A stretch of DNA of 6,784 nucleotides from an uncultured Spirochaetia bacterium (GCA_913053665.1 CAJXGR010000174.1:1-6784); one strand, 5' to 3'. Positions 1-5,487 are shown, counted from the stretch's first letter. Numbers and translations are program-made. Notes: generated from the letters alone by a model not told the origin.

Positions 1-2
1 CA

Positions 3-73
3 GTGATCTTCACCCCTATAGTGCCTGCATAGCCTTTTGGATTGGTCAGACACGTGGGTCTGACCCTACAGGC
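3..73. repeat. Two palindromic repeat units 3' of cheY
   Basis: Unit one is a short hairpin, GTGA (3-6) with TCAC (10-13), followed by CCCTATAG. Unit two has 8-bp arms, GGTCAGAC (44-51) with GTCTGACC (58-65), followed by CTACAG. Both have the arrangement of the other intergenic repeats in the window: a hairpin, then a CCCTACAG-like tail. Unit one is nearly the same as the unit at 2137-2161. They may help end or stabilise the cheY transcript, but no T-run follows. The array may continue beyond the window edge. Confidence 0.6.
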
Positions 74-122
74 CCTTTATAAAAGGTTTCAAGTCTAAAA
101 TCATATTAGTATGTCCTCTCGA

Positions 123-491
123 TCAGGCCGTAACCCGATTGATTGTTTTAACAAAGTCGTCCGGATTGAATGGCTTTACGATCCACCCTGTGGCTCCTGC
201 TGCAGCCCCTTCTGTCTTCTTTTCCGAGAGGCTTTCTGTGGTCAACATAAGGATGGGTGTCGAGCTAAAGCGATTATCTTTTCTGATTTCCTTCACGAAG
301 CTGATCCCATCCATGTTGGGCATGTTCACATCCACCAGGAAAAGGTCGTAAGCCTCTTCAGTCTTCACTTTTTCAAGACCATCGAGACCGTCTGCTGCTT
401 CGGTGACAGTATAGCCCTCTTTTTCCAAACATGATTTAATGATTTGCCTCATCGTGGACGAGTCATCCACTGAAAGTACCTTCTTGCCCAT
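123..491 (-). CDS. cheY: CheY-type single-domain response regulator
   Basis: A 122-residue stand-alone receiver domain that would accept phosphate from CheA and signal to the flagellar switch or another output; no output domain is present. The receiver residues are all visible: acidic pair D9-D10, phospho-acceptor D54 (in VDVNMPNMDG), T84 in LTTES, and K106 in the KPF motif. Position 103, the aromatic switch that is Tyr106 in E. coli CheY, is Trp (GWIVKPF), as in many non-enteric CheY proteins. The ATG at 491 is preceded by GGGAG seven bases upstream. Its own promoter (513-540) and a terminator-like hairpin upstream suggest transcription independent of the transducer and cheA genes. It lies third in the minus-strand chemotaxis cluster. 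The family assignment is firm. That its partners are the neighbouring CheA and transducer is inferred from position. Confidence 0.95.
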   Translation of the reverse strand: MGKKVLSVDDSSTMRQIIKSCLEKEGYTVTEAADGLDGLEKVKTEEAYDLFLVDVNMPNMDGISFVKEIRKDNRFSSTPILMLTTESLSEKKTEGAAAGATGWIVKPFNPDDFVKTINRVTA

Positions 492-512
492 TTTTTTACT
501 CCCTATTCTTTG

Positions 513-540
513 ATTATACCAGTCTGAAATGAGTTGTCAT
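513..540 (-). promoter_or_regulatory. Strong sigma-70-type promoter for cheY
   Basis: On the minus strand a perfect TATAAT (518-513) is preceded by TGG, giving an extended -10 (TGnTATAAT). An ATGACA -35 box (540-535, five of six to TTGACA) lies 16 bases upstream. The predicted transcript starts near 506, giving a leader of about 15 bases that contains the GGGAG ribosome site. The -35 box directly follows the T-run of the terminator-like hairpin at 541-580. Confidence 0.72.
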
Positions 541-580
541 AAAAACCCCTCCCCCTAACCCCCTCCCATAAAGGGAGGGG
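541..580 (-). terminator. Intrinsic terminator-like hairpin after the transducer gene
   Basis: Read on the minus strand, CCCCTCCC (580-573) can pair with GGGAGGGG (553-546), which is followed immediately by TTTTT (545-541). A competing hairpin uses the nearer copy: CCCCCTCCC at 559-567 pairs with GGGAGGGGG at 573-581 over a 5-base loop. Position between the transducer stop and the cheY promoter supports termination of the cheA/transducer transcript, but the two alternative folds and a possible G-quadruplex make strength uncertain. Confidence 0.5.
546..567 (-). other. G-quadruplex motif
   Basis: The minus strand carries four G-tracts of 3, 5, 5 and 4 bases separated by loops of 1, 3 and 1 base (A, TTA, A). 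This fits the standard G3+ N1-7 quadruplex pattern with very short loops. It would lie in the 3' untranslated RNA of the transducer gene and just upstream of the cheY -35 box. Confidence 0.6.
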
Positions 581-582
581 GG

Positions 583-629
583 ATAAGAGCCTGAGGGCGG
601 GTTTGAAACCCGCCCCTACAGACTCTTAT
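583..629. repeat. Nested palindromic repeat between the transducer gene and cheY
   Basis: A perfect 10-bp inverted repeat, GGGCGGGTTT (595-604) and AAACCCGCCC (606-615), is separated by one base. It is nested within outer arms ATAAGAG (583-589) and CTCTTAT (623-629). The inner arm runs directly into CTACAGAC, the tail shared with the repeats at 2044-2162. It lies 18 bases past the transducer stop. Confidence 0.75.
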
Positions 630-646
630 GCATTTTAGTACATGTA

Positions 647-2008
647 TTAAAATAAGACAATGGAATCCGATAATTCCTTTTCTGTCAGGCCTTTTAGCTT
701 TTTACCATTTGTAGATCCCTTTCCAGTTATCTCCGTGAATTGGTCTAAATCCATATCCAACCGCTCCAGAGCGGCTTTCTTTAAGTACTCTCTCTCGCAG
801 GACATGGTCAGCTTGTCATAAGTCTCTGATAATACCTTTTCTCTAATTTCATGTGTATCAATATTTAATCCATCCCTATCCAGGCCATTCTGAATGCTAG
901 TCATACGAACTGTTAAGGACTCAATGATTTGCTGTATGTGAGCCACTTGCTGAGAAGTTATGTCCTGAGATTGGCCATAGACAAAGATAATATTATTTAA
1001 ATCTTTCATAGACTTTTTGGAAAAATCCGTTAAAGAAGTCATATTGTTTGCTATTTCATTGTATGACTTGGATATAACATCAAAGATGTCATCCAGCTCG
1101 ACCTTGCTGATGTCAATCTGCTGACTGAGTGAATCGGAAATCTTTACATGATGGGTTTTAAGGTTCAAAATAGCTTGGGAAGCTTCATTAACCATCTTGT
1201 TGATGTCTTCAACGCTTTTCTTTGCTTCTCCTGCCAGTTTTTTAATTTGACCCGCTATGATTGAAAAGCCCTTGGCATGTTTCCCGCTTCTTGCCGCCTC
1301 GATCGATGCATTGATCGATAGAACATGGGTGGTTTCAGAGATATCGTTGATCTCTTTAGTGAAGTTCTGGATATTGGCAATCTTGGAGTCTACCTGCTTT
1401 AAGTATTGATCTTCTGTTTTTTGGGATGTGGCAATAGAGTCCAACGACAAGTTGATGTCTTTTAGTCGTAATGCTGAATCCTCCACACATTTAAAGGATA
1501 GCTTATCAGTCGTATTATCACAAATAAGGCGTTTTAGGGATTCAACCACATCATCCATTTGCATGGAACTGCTTTTTGAGATGGCATTAATACTCTCAAC
1601 AGCATTGTTTGTCTCTTCCAGGGATTTATCCGAAATAGCCTGCATGAGATTGTTTAGAAGGACGGTATAACAATTGATATGCTCCAGTTCCTGAACAACA
1701 ATGATATTTTTCTTGTTCAAAGATGACGTGCTCTCATTCAGTGTCCTTTGGACGTTTTCATGATGACTTATTTTATCTTGATAGTCCTGATCGAGCCTAT
1801 GGAGGTCATTATTCTCCGAGAGTAGTCTATTATGTCTTGTCTGAAAGCCTTTTAGATCGACTGTATAGATTATAATCATGGCCAGAAGGCAGATCAGGGA
1901 AGCCGAGGTCAAGTATAAGGACAGGATGTGGCCCTCAAGAAAATGATTGGCTGATATTAAGGCTAATAAAGTGATTGAGAGAGTAAAAAGCAGGTATTTC
2001 CTGGTCAT
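647..2008 (-). CDS. Methyl-accepting chemotaxis-like transducer with no sensor domain and a CheZ-like C-terminal motif
   Basis: A 453-residue inner-membrane transducer. Two hydrophobic helices (about residues 5-22 and 28-50) are separated by a few residues, so there is essentially no periplasmic ligand domain. No HAMP is obvious; residues about 55-110 look like coiled coil. The MCP signalling hairpin spans about 215-275, with its tip matching the family (IEAARSG at 236-242, then KGFSIIAGQIKKLA). It differs from the canonical QTN-LLALNA tip: TTH replaces QTN (H228), while N233, E237 and R240 are kept. Further helices contain QDITSQQ at 348-354, matching the spacing of the CheZ catalytic Asp and Gln. 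The protein ends in an acidic/hydrophobic tail (TEKELSDSIVLF). The ATG at 2008 has AAGGA eight bases upstream. It sits between cheA and cheY, so it probably feeds this CheA. Its signal could be membrane state, a cytoplasmic cue or a partner protein; the sequence does not say. Confidence 0.88.
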   Translation of the reverse strand: MTRKYLLFTLSITLLALISANHFLEGHILSLYLTSASLICLLAMIIIYTVDLKGFQTRHNRLLSENNDLHRLDQDYQDKISHHENVQRTLNESTSSLNKKNIIVVQELEHINCYTVLLNNLMQAISDKSLEETNNAVESINAISKSSSMQMDDVVESLKRLICDNTTDKLSFKCVEDSALRLKDINLSLDSIATSQKTEDQYLKQVDSKIANIQNFTKEINDISETTHVLSINASIEAARSGKHAKGFSIIAGQIKKLAGEAKKSVEDINKMVNEASQAILNLKTHHVKISDSLSQQIDISKVELDDIFDVISKSYNEIANNMTSLTDFSKKSMKDLNNIIFVYGQSQDITSQQVAHIQQIIESLTVRMTSIQNGLDRDGLNIDTHEIREKVLSETYDKLTMSCEREYLKKAALERLDMDLDQFTEITGKGSTNGKKLKGLTEKELSDSIVLF

Positions 2009-2043
2009 CGCATTATTCCTTGTTTTTGCTAGTGATCAAACCT

Positions 2044-2088
2044 GACTGTCTGTAGGGGCGACCCGGCGGGTCGCCCCTACAGACAGTC
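2044..2088. repeat. Near-perfect 45-base palindrome between cheA and the transducer gene
   Basis: Arms of 22 bp (2044-2065 and 2067-2088) are perfect inverted repeats around a single central G. The outer part of each arm is ACTGTCTGTAGGGG or its complement, the same tag that ends the repeat block beside cheA at 2149-2162. The fold would be very stable in RNA or as a cruciform. There is no T-run after it on the minus strand, so it is not a classical terminator. Confidence 0.85.
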
Positions 2089-2091
2089 CCC

Positions 2092-2129
2092 CATCCGTAC
2101 GGGTTCAACATGTTGAACCCGTACGGATG
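2092..2129. repeat. Perfect 38-base palindrome
   Basis: Arms of 19 bp meet with no spacer at 2110/2111, reading CATCCGTACGGG then TTCAACA and the exact complement. The end sequence TACGGATG (2122-2129) is repeated in tandem at 2130-2137. Unlike the neighbouring units it lacks the CCCTACAG tail. It is too long for a chance palindrome and belongs to the same repeat cluster. Confidence 0.85.
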
Positions 2130-2162
2130 TACGGATGGGTGACATTCACCCCTACAGACAGT
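2130..2162. repeat. Palindromic repeat unit abutting the cheA stop codon
   Basis: A small hairpin, GGGTGA (2137-2142) with TCACCC (2146-2151) over a 3-base loop, is followed by CTACAGACAGT. The last 14 bases (2149-2162) repeat 2074-2087 exactly and are the complement of 2045-2058, so the whole 2045-2162 block is bounded by a 14-bp inverted repeat. The final base, 2162, is also the last base of the cheA stop codon. Confidence 0.75.
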
Positions 2163-4444
2163 TAAATGAACCCATCAGTTATTGGTTCAGTTAGTTTTTC
2201 ATATTCCTTATGTTCCTGTAGATCAAAGATCCCCTTGATGTCCAGGATCAAACCGACCTTCCCATCCCCTAAAATCGTAGCCGATGAGACCCCCTGAATA
2301 TCTCTAAGCTTCTCCCCAAGGGATTTGACCACCACTTCCTGTTTATCCAAAATATCATCTATCATGAAGCATTTCTGCTGACCATCGTTTTCGACTAAAA
2401 CCATCAGGGCGTCACCAGGCCGCGTGAACCTGGATTTCACCTTAAGAACCTGGTATAATCGGACGAGAGGGACCAGTTGATCTCTCACATCCACCATTTC
2501 CCCCTTTTTTTCTATAGTGAAATACTTATCAGGCTGCAATTTGAATATATGTCTCACATGAAGAGTGGGGAGGACGTATTTATGGTCACCGATTGAAACG
2601 ATCATCCCATCAATGATAGCCATTGTAAGGGGTATTTTTAATGTGAATTGAGTGCCTTTATCCGGCTCAGAGGCGATATCAATGGTTCCACGAAGGTGAT
2701 TGATCTTTTTCTTAACAATATCCATGCCAATCCCCCTACCGGAGACGTCTGTCAACTCTTTAGCTGTGCTTAATCCCGGGTGAAAGAGGAGTTCATCGAT
2801 CTCTTTTTGGGATAAAGTTTCAGGATCCTGTATGAGGCCTTTGTCAAGAGCCTTTCTAATAATAGCTTTTCTATCCAGACCTTGACCGTCGTCTTTGATT
2901 TCAATGACTACATTTCCACCCTGATGGCAGGCTGACAAATAGATATGCCCCTTTTCGTTCTTCTGCTTTCTAAGCCTTTCATCGGGTGACTCAAGTCCAT
3001 GATCAATAGAGTTTCTGATCAGATGAACCAGCGGCTCGTATAGATCATCTACAACGCTTCGGTCAATCTCAGTATCCTCTCCCATAATGACGAGATCAAC
3101 AGGTTTATTAAACTTAAGCGACAAATCCCTCACAAGACGTGTGATCTTTTGGAAAGTTCTTCTCATCTGAACCATCCTGAGGGACATGCTCAGCTTTTGA
3201 AGATCAGAAACCACTCTATTCAGGTGATTGAAGTCCTTTATGATTTTCCCGTCCGTTAATTCCTTAATCAGAGGGCTTTGATACACTTGATTGTCAGCAA
3301 TCACCAGCTCACCCACCATATCAAGAAGACTATCCAGCTTGTTAGAGTTGACCTTGATGGTAGCCCAATCCGATGGACTGTTTCCATTGTTGGATCGTAT
3401 AACAGTGGACTCTCTCTGCTCCCTTAATGCGTGAGCCACTTGTTTGGCATTAACCTTGGTATCATCCATGAGTAGCTCACCAAGCTTTCTGTCCTCATCG
3501 TCATCCTGCTTTTCAACCAAGTCTTTCAGGGTATCCTCATCGATCTGATCGTGTTCTACCATGATTTCACCCAGCTTTTTCCGTTCTACAACCTGTTTTT
3601 CACTGCTGAGAAGATAGTTAACGAGATTTGAGATAATACTATGATCGATTTCAGGGATTGGAAGATTGCTTCCTTCAGCATTTGCTTTTAAGGTGACTAT
3701 GATTTCTCTTATGAGGTCAGCATTGTCCAGGATGAGGTCTAAATGTTCACTGTCCATGAGTATGTGTTCGTCAATGACCTTTTCTAATAAACTTTCTGTT
3801 TCGTGAGCAATAAAATTAATATCCGGTAGGTTCAAGAAGCCACTGACCCCTTTAATGGTGTGAAAAGCCCTGAATATTTCATCGATAGGACTTCTCTCAA
3901 AGGGGCTTTGCTCCAAACTCAAGACATTGACTTCGATGTTTTCAATGTACTCAAGGGCTTCTGAGAAGAAACCATTCAATAACTCCTCGTCAGCCCCCAT
4001 ATCCATAGTGCTATCCCCCTTTTCAGGAGCTGGTTGTACTGGTTCAGGAGCTGGTTGTACTGGTTCAGGAGATGGACTAACTGGACCAGGGTCTTCATTC
4101 GAACCTGTTAAGAGGAAGGCTATTTGATTGTTTAGGACGTTGAGGTCAACAACTTCATCAATGTCATTGATTTTATTATGAATAATGGTTTTAAGTCGAT
4201 CAATGGATTCCGAGAAGTACTTCTGGAAGAGGGAAAAATCATCTAATTGACCTTTCAAGACATTGTTTAAGAGACTTATGATACGCTCCATCAGTAAGAC
4301 ACTTTCATCCCCCGAAAGTTGAGCCAATTCTTGATAATCGTTTTCTACAGATGTATACAGATCATTGAGCCCCATCATATCCCCTTCATCCAACAGAATG
4401 ATCTCTTGAGTCAGGGCATTCATTCGGTTATAAAGGTTATTCAT
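2162..4444 (-). CDS. cheA: Chemotaxis histidine kinase CheA with MshEN-like linker module
   Basis: CheA, numbered from the ATG at 4444 (760 residues). Order: an unassigned helical region (1-115); a Pro/Glu/Val/Gln linker (119-140) with a 7-residue repeat; an HPt/P1 domain (about 150-253) with phospho-acceptor H195 in FHTIKG; two tandem 24-residue motifs (290-313, 320-343) resembling MshEN/GspE-N; P3 dimerisation helices (about 360-430); a P4 ATPase with N-box N478 (LIRNSIDHG), G1 box DDGQG (518-522) and G2 box GRGIGMD (569-575); and a CheW-like P5 (about 609-748). The kinase looks intact. No recognisable P2 CheY-docking domain lies between P1 and P3. A TTG six bases upstream (4450) is in frame, but GGA six bases before the ATG favours 4444. 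It is the first gene of the chemotaxis cluster, with a likely promoter at 4511-4538. The stop codon abuts a palindromic repeat. Confidence 0.95.
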   Translation of the reverse strand: MNNLYNRMNALTQEIILLDEGDMMGLNDLYTSVENDYQELAQLSGDESVLLMERIISLLNNVLKGQLDDFSLFQKYFSESIDRLKTIIHNKINDIDEVVDLNVLNNQIAFLLTGSNEDPGPVSPSPEPVQPAPEPVQPAPEKGDSTMDMGADEELLNGFFSEALEYIENIEVNVLSLEQSPFERSPIDEIFRAFHTIKGVSGFLNLPDINFIAHETESLLEKVIDEHILMDSEHLDLILDNADLIREIIVTLKANAEGSNLPIPEIDHSIISNLVNYLLSSEKQVVERKKLGEIMVEHDQIDEDTLKDLVEKQDDDEDRKLGELLMDDTKVNAKQVAHALREQRESTVIRSNNGNSPSDWATIKVNSNKLDSLLDMVGELVIADNQVYQSPLIKELTDGKIIKDFNHLNRVVSDLQKLSMSLRMVQMRRTFQKITRLVRDLSLKFNKPVDLVIMGEDTEIDRSVVDDLYEPLVHLIRNSIDHGLESPDERLRKQKNEKGHIYLSACHQGGNVVIEIKDDGQGLDRKAIIRKALDKGLIQDPETLSQKEIDELLFHPGLSTAKELTDVSGRGIGMDIVKKKINHLRGTIDIASEPDKGTQFTLKIPLTMAIIDGMIVSIGDHKYVLPTLHVRHIFKLQPDKYFTIEKKGEMVDVRDQLVPLVRLYQVLKVKSRFTRPGDALMVLVENDGQQKCFMIDDILDKQEVVVKSLGEKLRDIQGVSSATILGDGKVGLILDIKGIFDLQEHKEYEKLTEPITDGFI
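4022..4084. repeat. 21-bp in-frame tandem repeat within cheA
   Basis: Three 21-base units start at 4022, 4043 and 4064. The first two are identical and the third has diverged in its second half. Each encodes seven residues of the Pro-rich linker (PVQPAPE type) between the N-terminal region and the HPt domain. Being a multiple of three, copy changes would keep the frame and only alter linker length. Confidence 0.85.
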
Positions 4445-4450
4445 AAGCAA

Positions 4451-4453
4451 TCC
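4451..4453 (-). promoter_or_regulatory. Ribosome binding site deciding the cheA start
   Basis: GGA on the minus strand ends six bases before the ATG at 4444. The alternative TTG at 4450 directly follows this GGA and so would have no spacer. The ATG is therefore preferred, making the protein two residues shorter than the longest frame. Confidence 0.6.
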
Positions 4454-4501
4454 ATATTACAAGTCCAAGCATCACAGGATTTATTTTTAAAGATGTTTAC
4501 A

Positions 4502-4570
4502 GTCTCTATAATAATAAGTTAGTTTTATTGATAGGCAAGTACTCATTTATTACAACCTATTTATAGAGAC
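4502..4570. promoter_or_regulatory. 10-bp inverted repeat flanking the cheA promoter
   Basis: GTCTCTATAA (4502-4511) and its exact complement (4561-4570) are separated by 49 bases. One arm covers the predicted transcription start and the edge of the -10 box; the other is centred about 60 bases upstream of the start. This could be a paired operator for a looping regulator. A role is inferred only from position. Confidence 0.4.
4511..4538 (-). promoter_or_regulatory. Likely cheA promoter
   Basis: On the minus strand TTGCCT (4538-4533, four of six to TTGACA) and TATTAT (4516-4511, five of six to TATAAT) are 16 bases apart, predicting a start near 4504 and a leader of about 60 bases. In AT-rich DNA such matches are easy to find, so confidence is limited. 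The promoter sits between the two arms of an inverted repeat. Confidence 0.4.
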
Positions 4571-4755
4571 GTTGATCAGTTCTTATAACTGCTTTTATAT
4601 AGCATAGATAATGATGGAATCCTATGAAAATAAAATATATCTTTTTTAGGAAGTCTTTTCTTTGTTTGGAGGATAAATCTTTTGAGGGATTTTAAATAGA
4701 AGGTTTTACTTCTTCATGAGATTCTAAAAAGCCGTATCGTTTCGTGAGGTTTTTT

Positions 4756-5325
4756 TTATATTTGCCAGAAATCAGCGGGTTGGAGAGTGAAAGGCTTAAG
4801 GACTTTACTGGAATAGACATTCTGAACAGCGACTTCTTGAAACTTATCATGGGTTAACTGATAGAAACTAAAGGTTTTCTTTTCAGGATCAATGATCCAG
4901 TACTCCAAAACGCCCTTTTCCTCATAGACCCTGTATTTGGCGGTGAGGTCCAAGTTCCTGGTGTTGGGAGACAGGATTTCGATGACCAGATCAGGAGAAC
5001 CCACCACCCGCTTTTCCGTGATGATGGATAGCCTATCATTGGATACAAACAGGAGATCCGGCTGGTAGATGTTTTGATCGTTGAACTCAACATCAAACGG
5101 GGCGGCAAATAGCTCTCCAATGGGGTGAGTCTCTAAGAAAGAGGAAATAATCCCGGTAAGCTTCATTGAAACCCTTTGATGAACAGTTAGAGGGGATGCG
5201 GCCACTTCTAAAACTCCTTCTACAAGCTGATAATAGAAACCATCATCCTCAAGTTGGTTATAGAGAGCGACATTGGCTTTTTGGTGATGATACTTTGGCT
5301 TTTGGGGGGAGATTGTCTGCTTCAT
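4756..5325 (-). CDS. Uma2 family protein (PD-(D/E)XK restriction-endonuclease-like fold)
   Basis: A 189-residue single-domain protein of the Uma2/DUF820 family, the usual length for the family. Visible hallmarks are LVEGVLE (E37), YQPDLLFV (D90), SPDLVIEILSPNT (D112, E116), K130 in the following helix, and the family signature GVLEYWIIDP (138-147). D90, D112, E116 and K130 are candidates for the metal-binding PD-(D/E)XK centre, so the nuclease core seems complete. The biological role of the family is poorly established; members are predicted nucleases often present in many copies per genome. The ATG at 5325 has no convincing Shine-Dalgarno sequence (only AAG close to the start), but the next Met (54) would remove the conserved N-terminal motif. 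No partner gene lies beside it, so it looks like a solitary gene unrelated to the chemotaxis cluster. No clear terminator follows it. Family call is firm, function is not. Confidence 0.88.
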   Translation of the reverse strand: MKQTISPQKPKYHHQKANVALYNQLEDDGFYYQLVEGVLEVAASPLTVHQRVSMKLTGIISSFLETHPIGELFAAPFDVEFNDQNIYQPDLLFVSNDRLSIITEKRVVGSPDLVIEILSPNTRNLDLTAKYRVYEEKGVLEYWIIDPEKKTFSFYQLTHDKFQEVAVQNVYSSKVLKPFTLQPADFWQI

Positions 5326-5401
5326 GACTTAAATATAATGCATTCAGAGGATTTACATAGTAAAATATCACCTTATCAGCCCATTATTTTGAACGTCCAT
5401 G

Positions 5402-5439
5402 ATGACGTCATTTACATTGTAATAAAAATAATCTATGTT
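5402..5439 (+). promoter_or_regulatory. Possible deacetylase promoter with an operator-like palindrome
   Basis: TTTACA (5411-5416) and TATGTT (5434-5439) are 17 bases apart, predicting a start near 5446. The -35 box overlaps two palindromes: a perfect 10-base ATGACGTCAT (5402-5411) and TTACATTGTAA (5412-5422). This layout would suit a repressor or activator site, but both boxes are weak matches. Confidence 0.35.
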
Positions 5440-5487
5440 TCTTCTTAAATTAGAGATGAAGATATACGATTCTCTATAACAGAGTCT

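Larger units (their letters stand above)
4445..4755. other. 311-base AT-rich intergenic region upstream of cheA
   Basis: It lies between the Uma2 gene's 3' end and the cheA start. The cheA-proximal 130 bases hold the likely cheA promoter, its ribosome site and a 10-bp inverted repeat. The rest (about 4571-4755) is AT-rich; I see no RNA gene, no clear terminator after the Uma2 gene and no convincing coding region beyond a 23-codon open frame, which I rejected. None of the GC-rich palindromic repeats found near the other genes occur here. Confidence 0.7.

Noticed and set aside
2041..2162. CRISPR array
   Set aside because: The repeats are palindromes of different sequence with no regular spacing or unique spacers of even length, and no cas genes are present.
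2044..2162. Intrinsic terminator after cheA
   Set aside because: The hairpins are very stable but no T-run follows any of them on the minus strand; they may still affect RNA stability.
3927..4127. Plus-strand open frame opposite cheA with Gly/Ser/Cys-rich repeats
   Set aside because: It is the antisense shadow of the CheA Pro-rich linker repeat; cheA coding there is secure.
4531..4552. Sigma-28 (FliA) type promoter for cheA (GCCTATCA resembling GCCGATAA)
   Set aside because: The matching TAAA box is only 9 bases away rather than about 15, and no good -35 lies at the right spacing.
4624..4695. 23-codon plus-strand open frame (MKIKYIFF...) with GGA upstream and a TTGATC/TTATAT pair before it
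   Set aside because: Very short, in AT-rich DNA, with no recognisable toxin or leader-peptide pattern and no conserved neighbour; chance is likely.
4756..5325. Uma2 protein as part of a toxin-antitoxin or defence system
   Set aside because: No partner gene, methylase or mobile-element gene lies beside it; the neighbours are chemotaxis and envelope genes.
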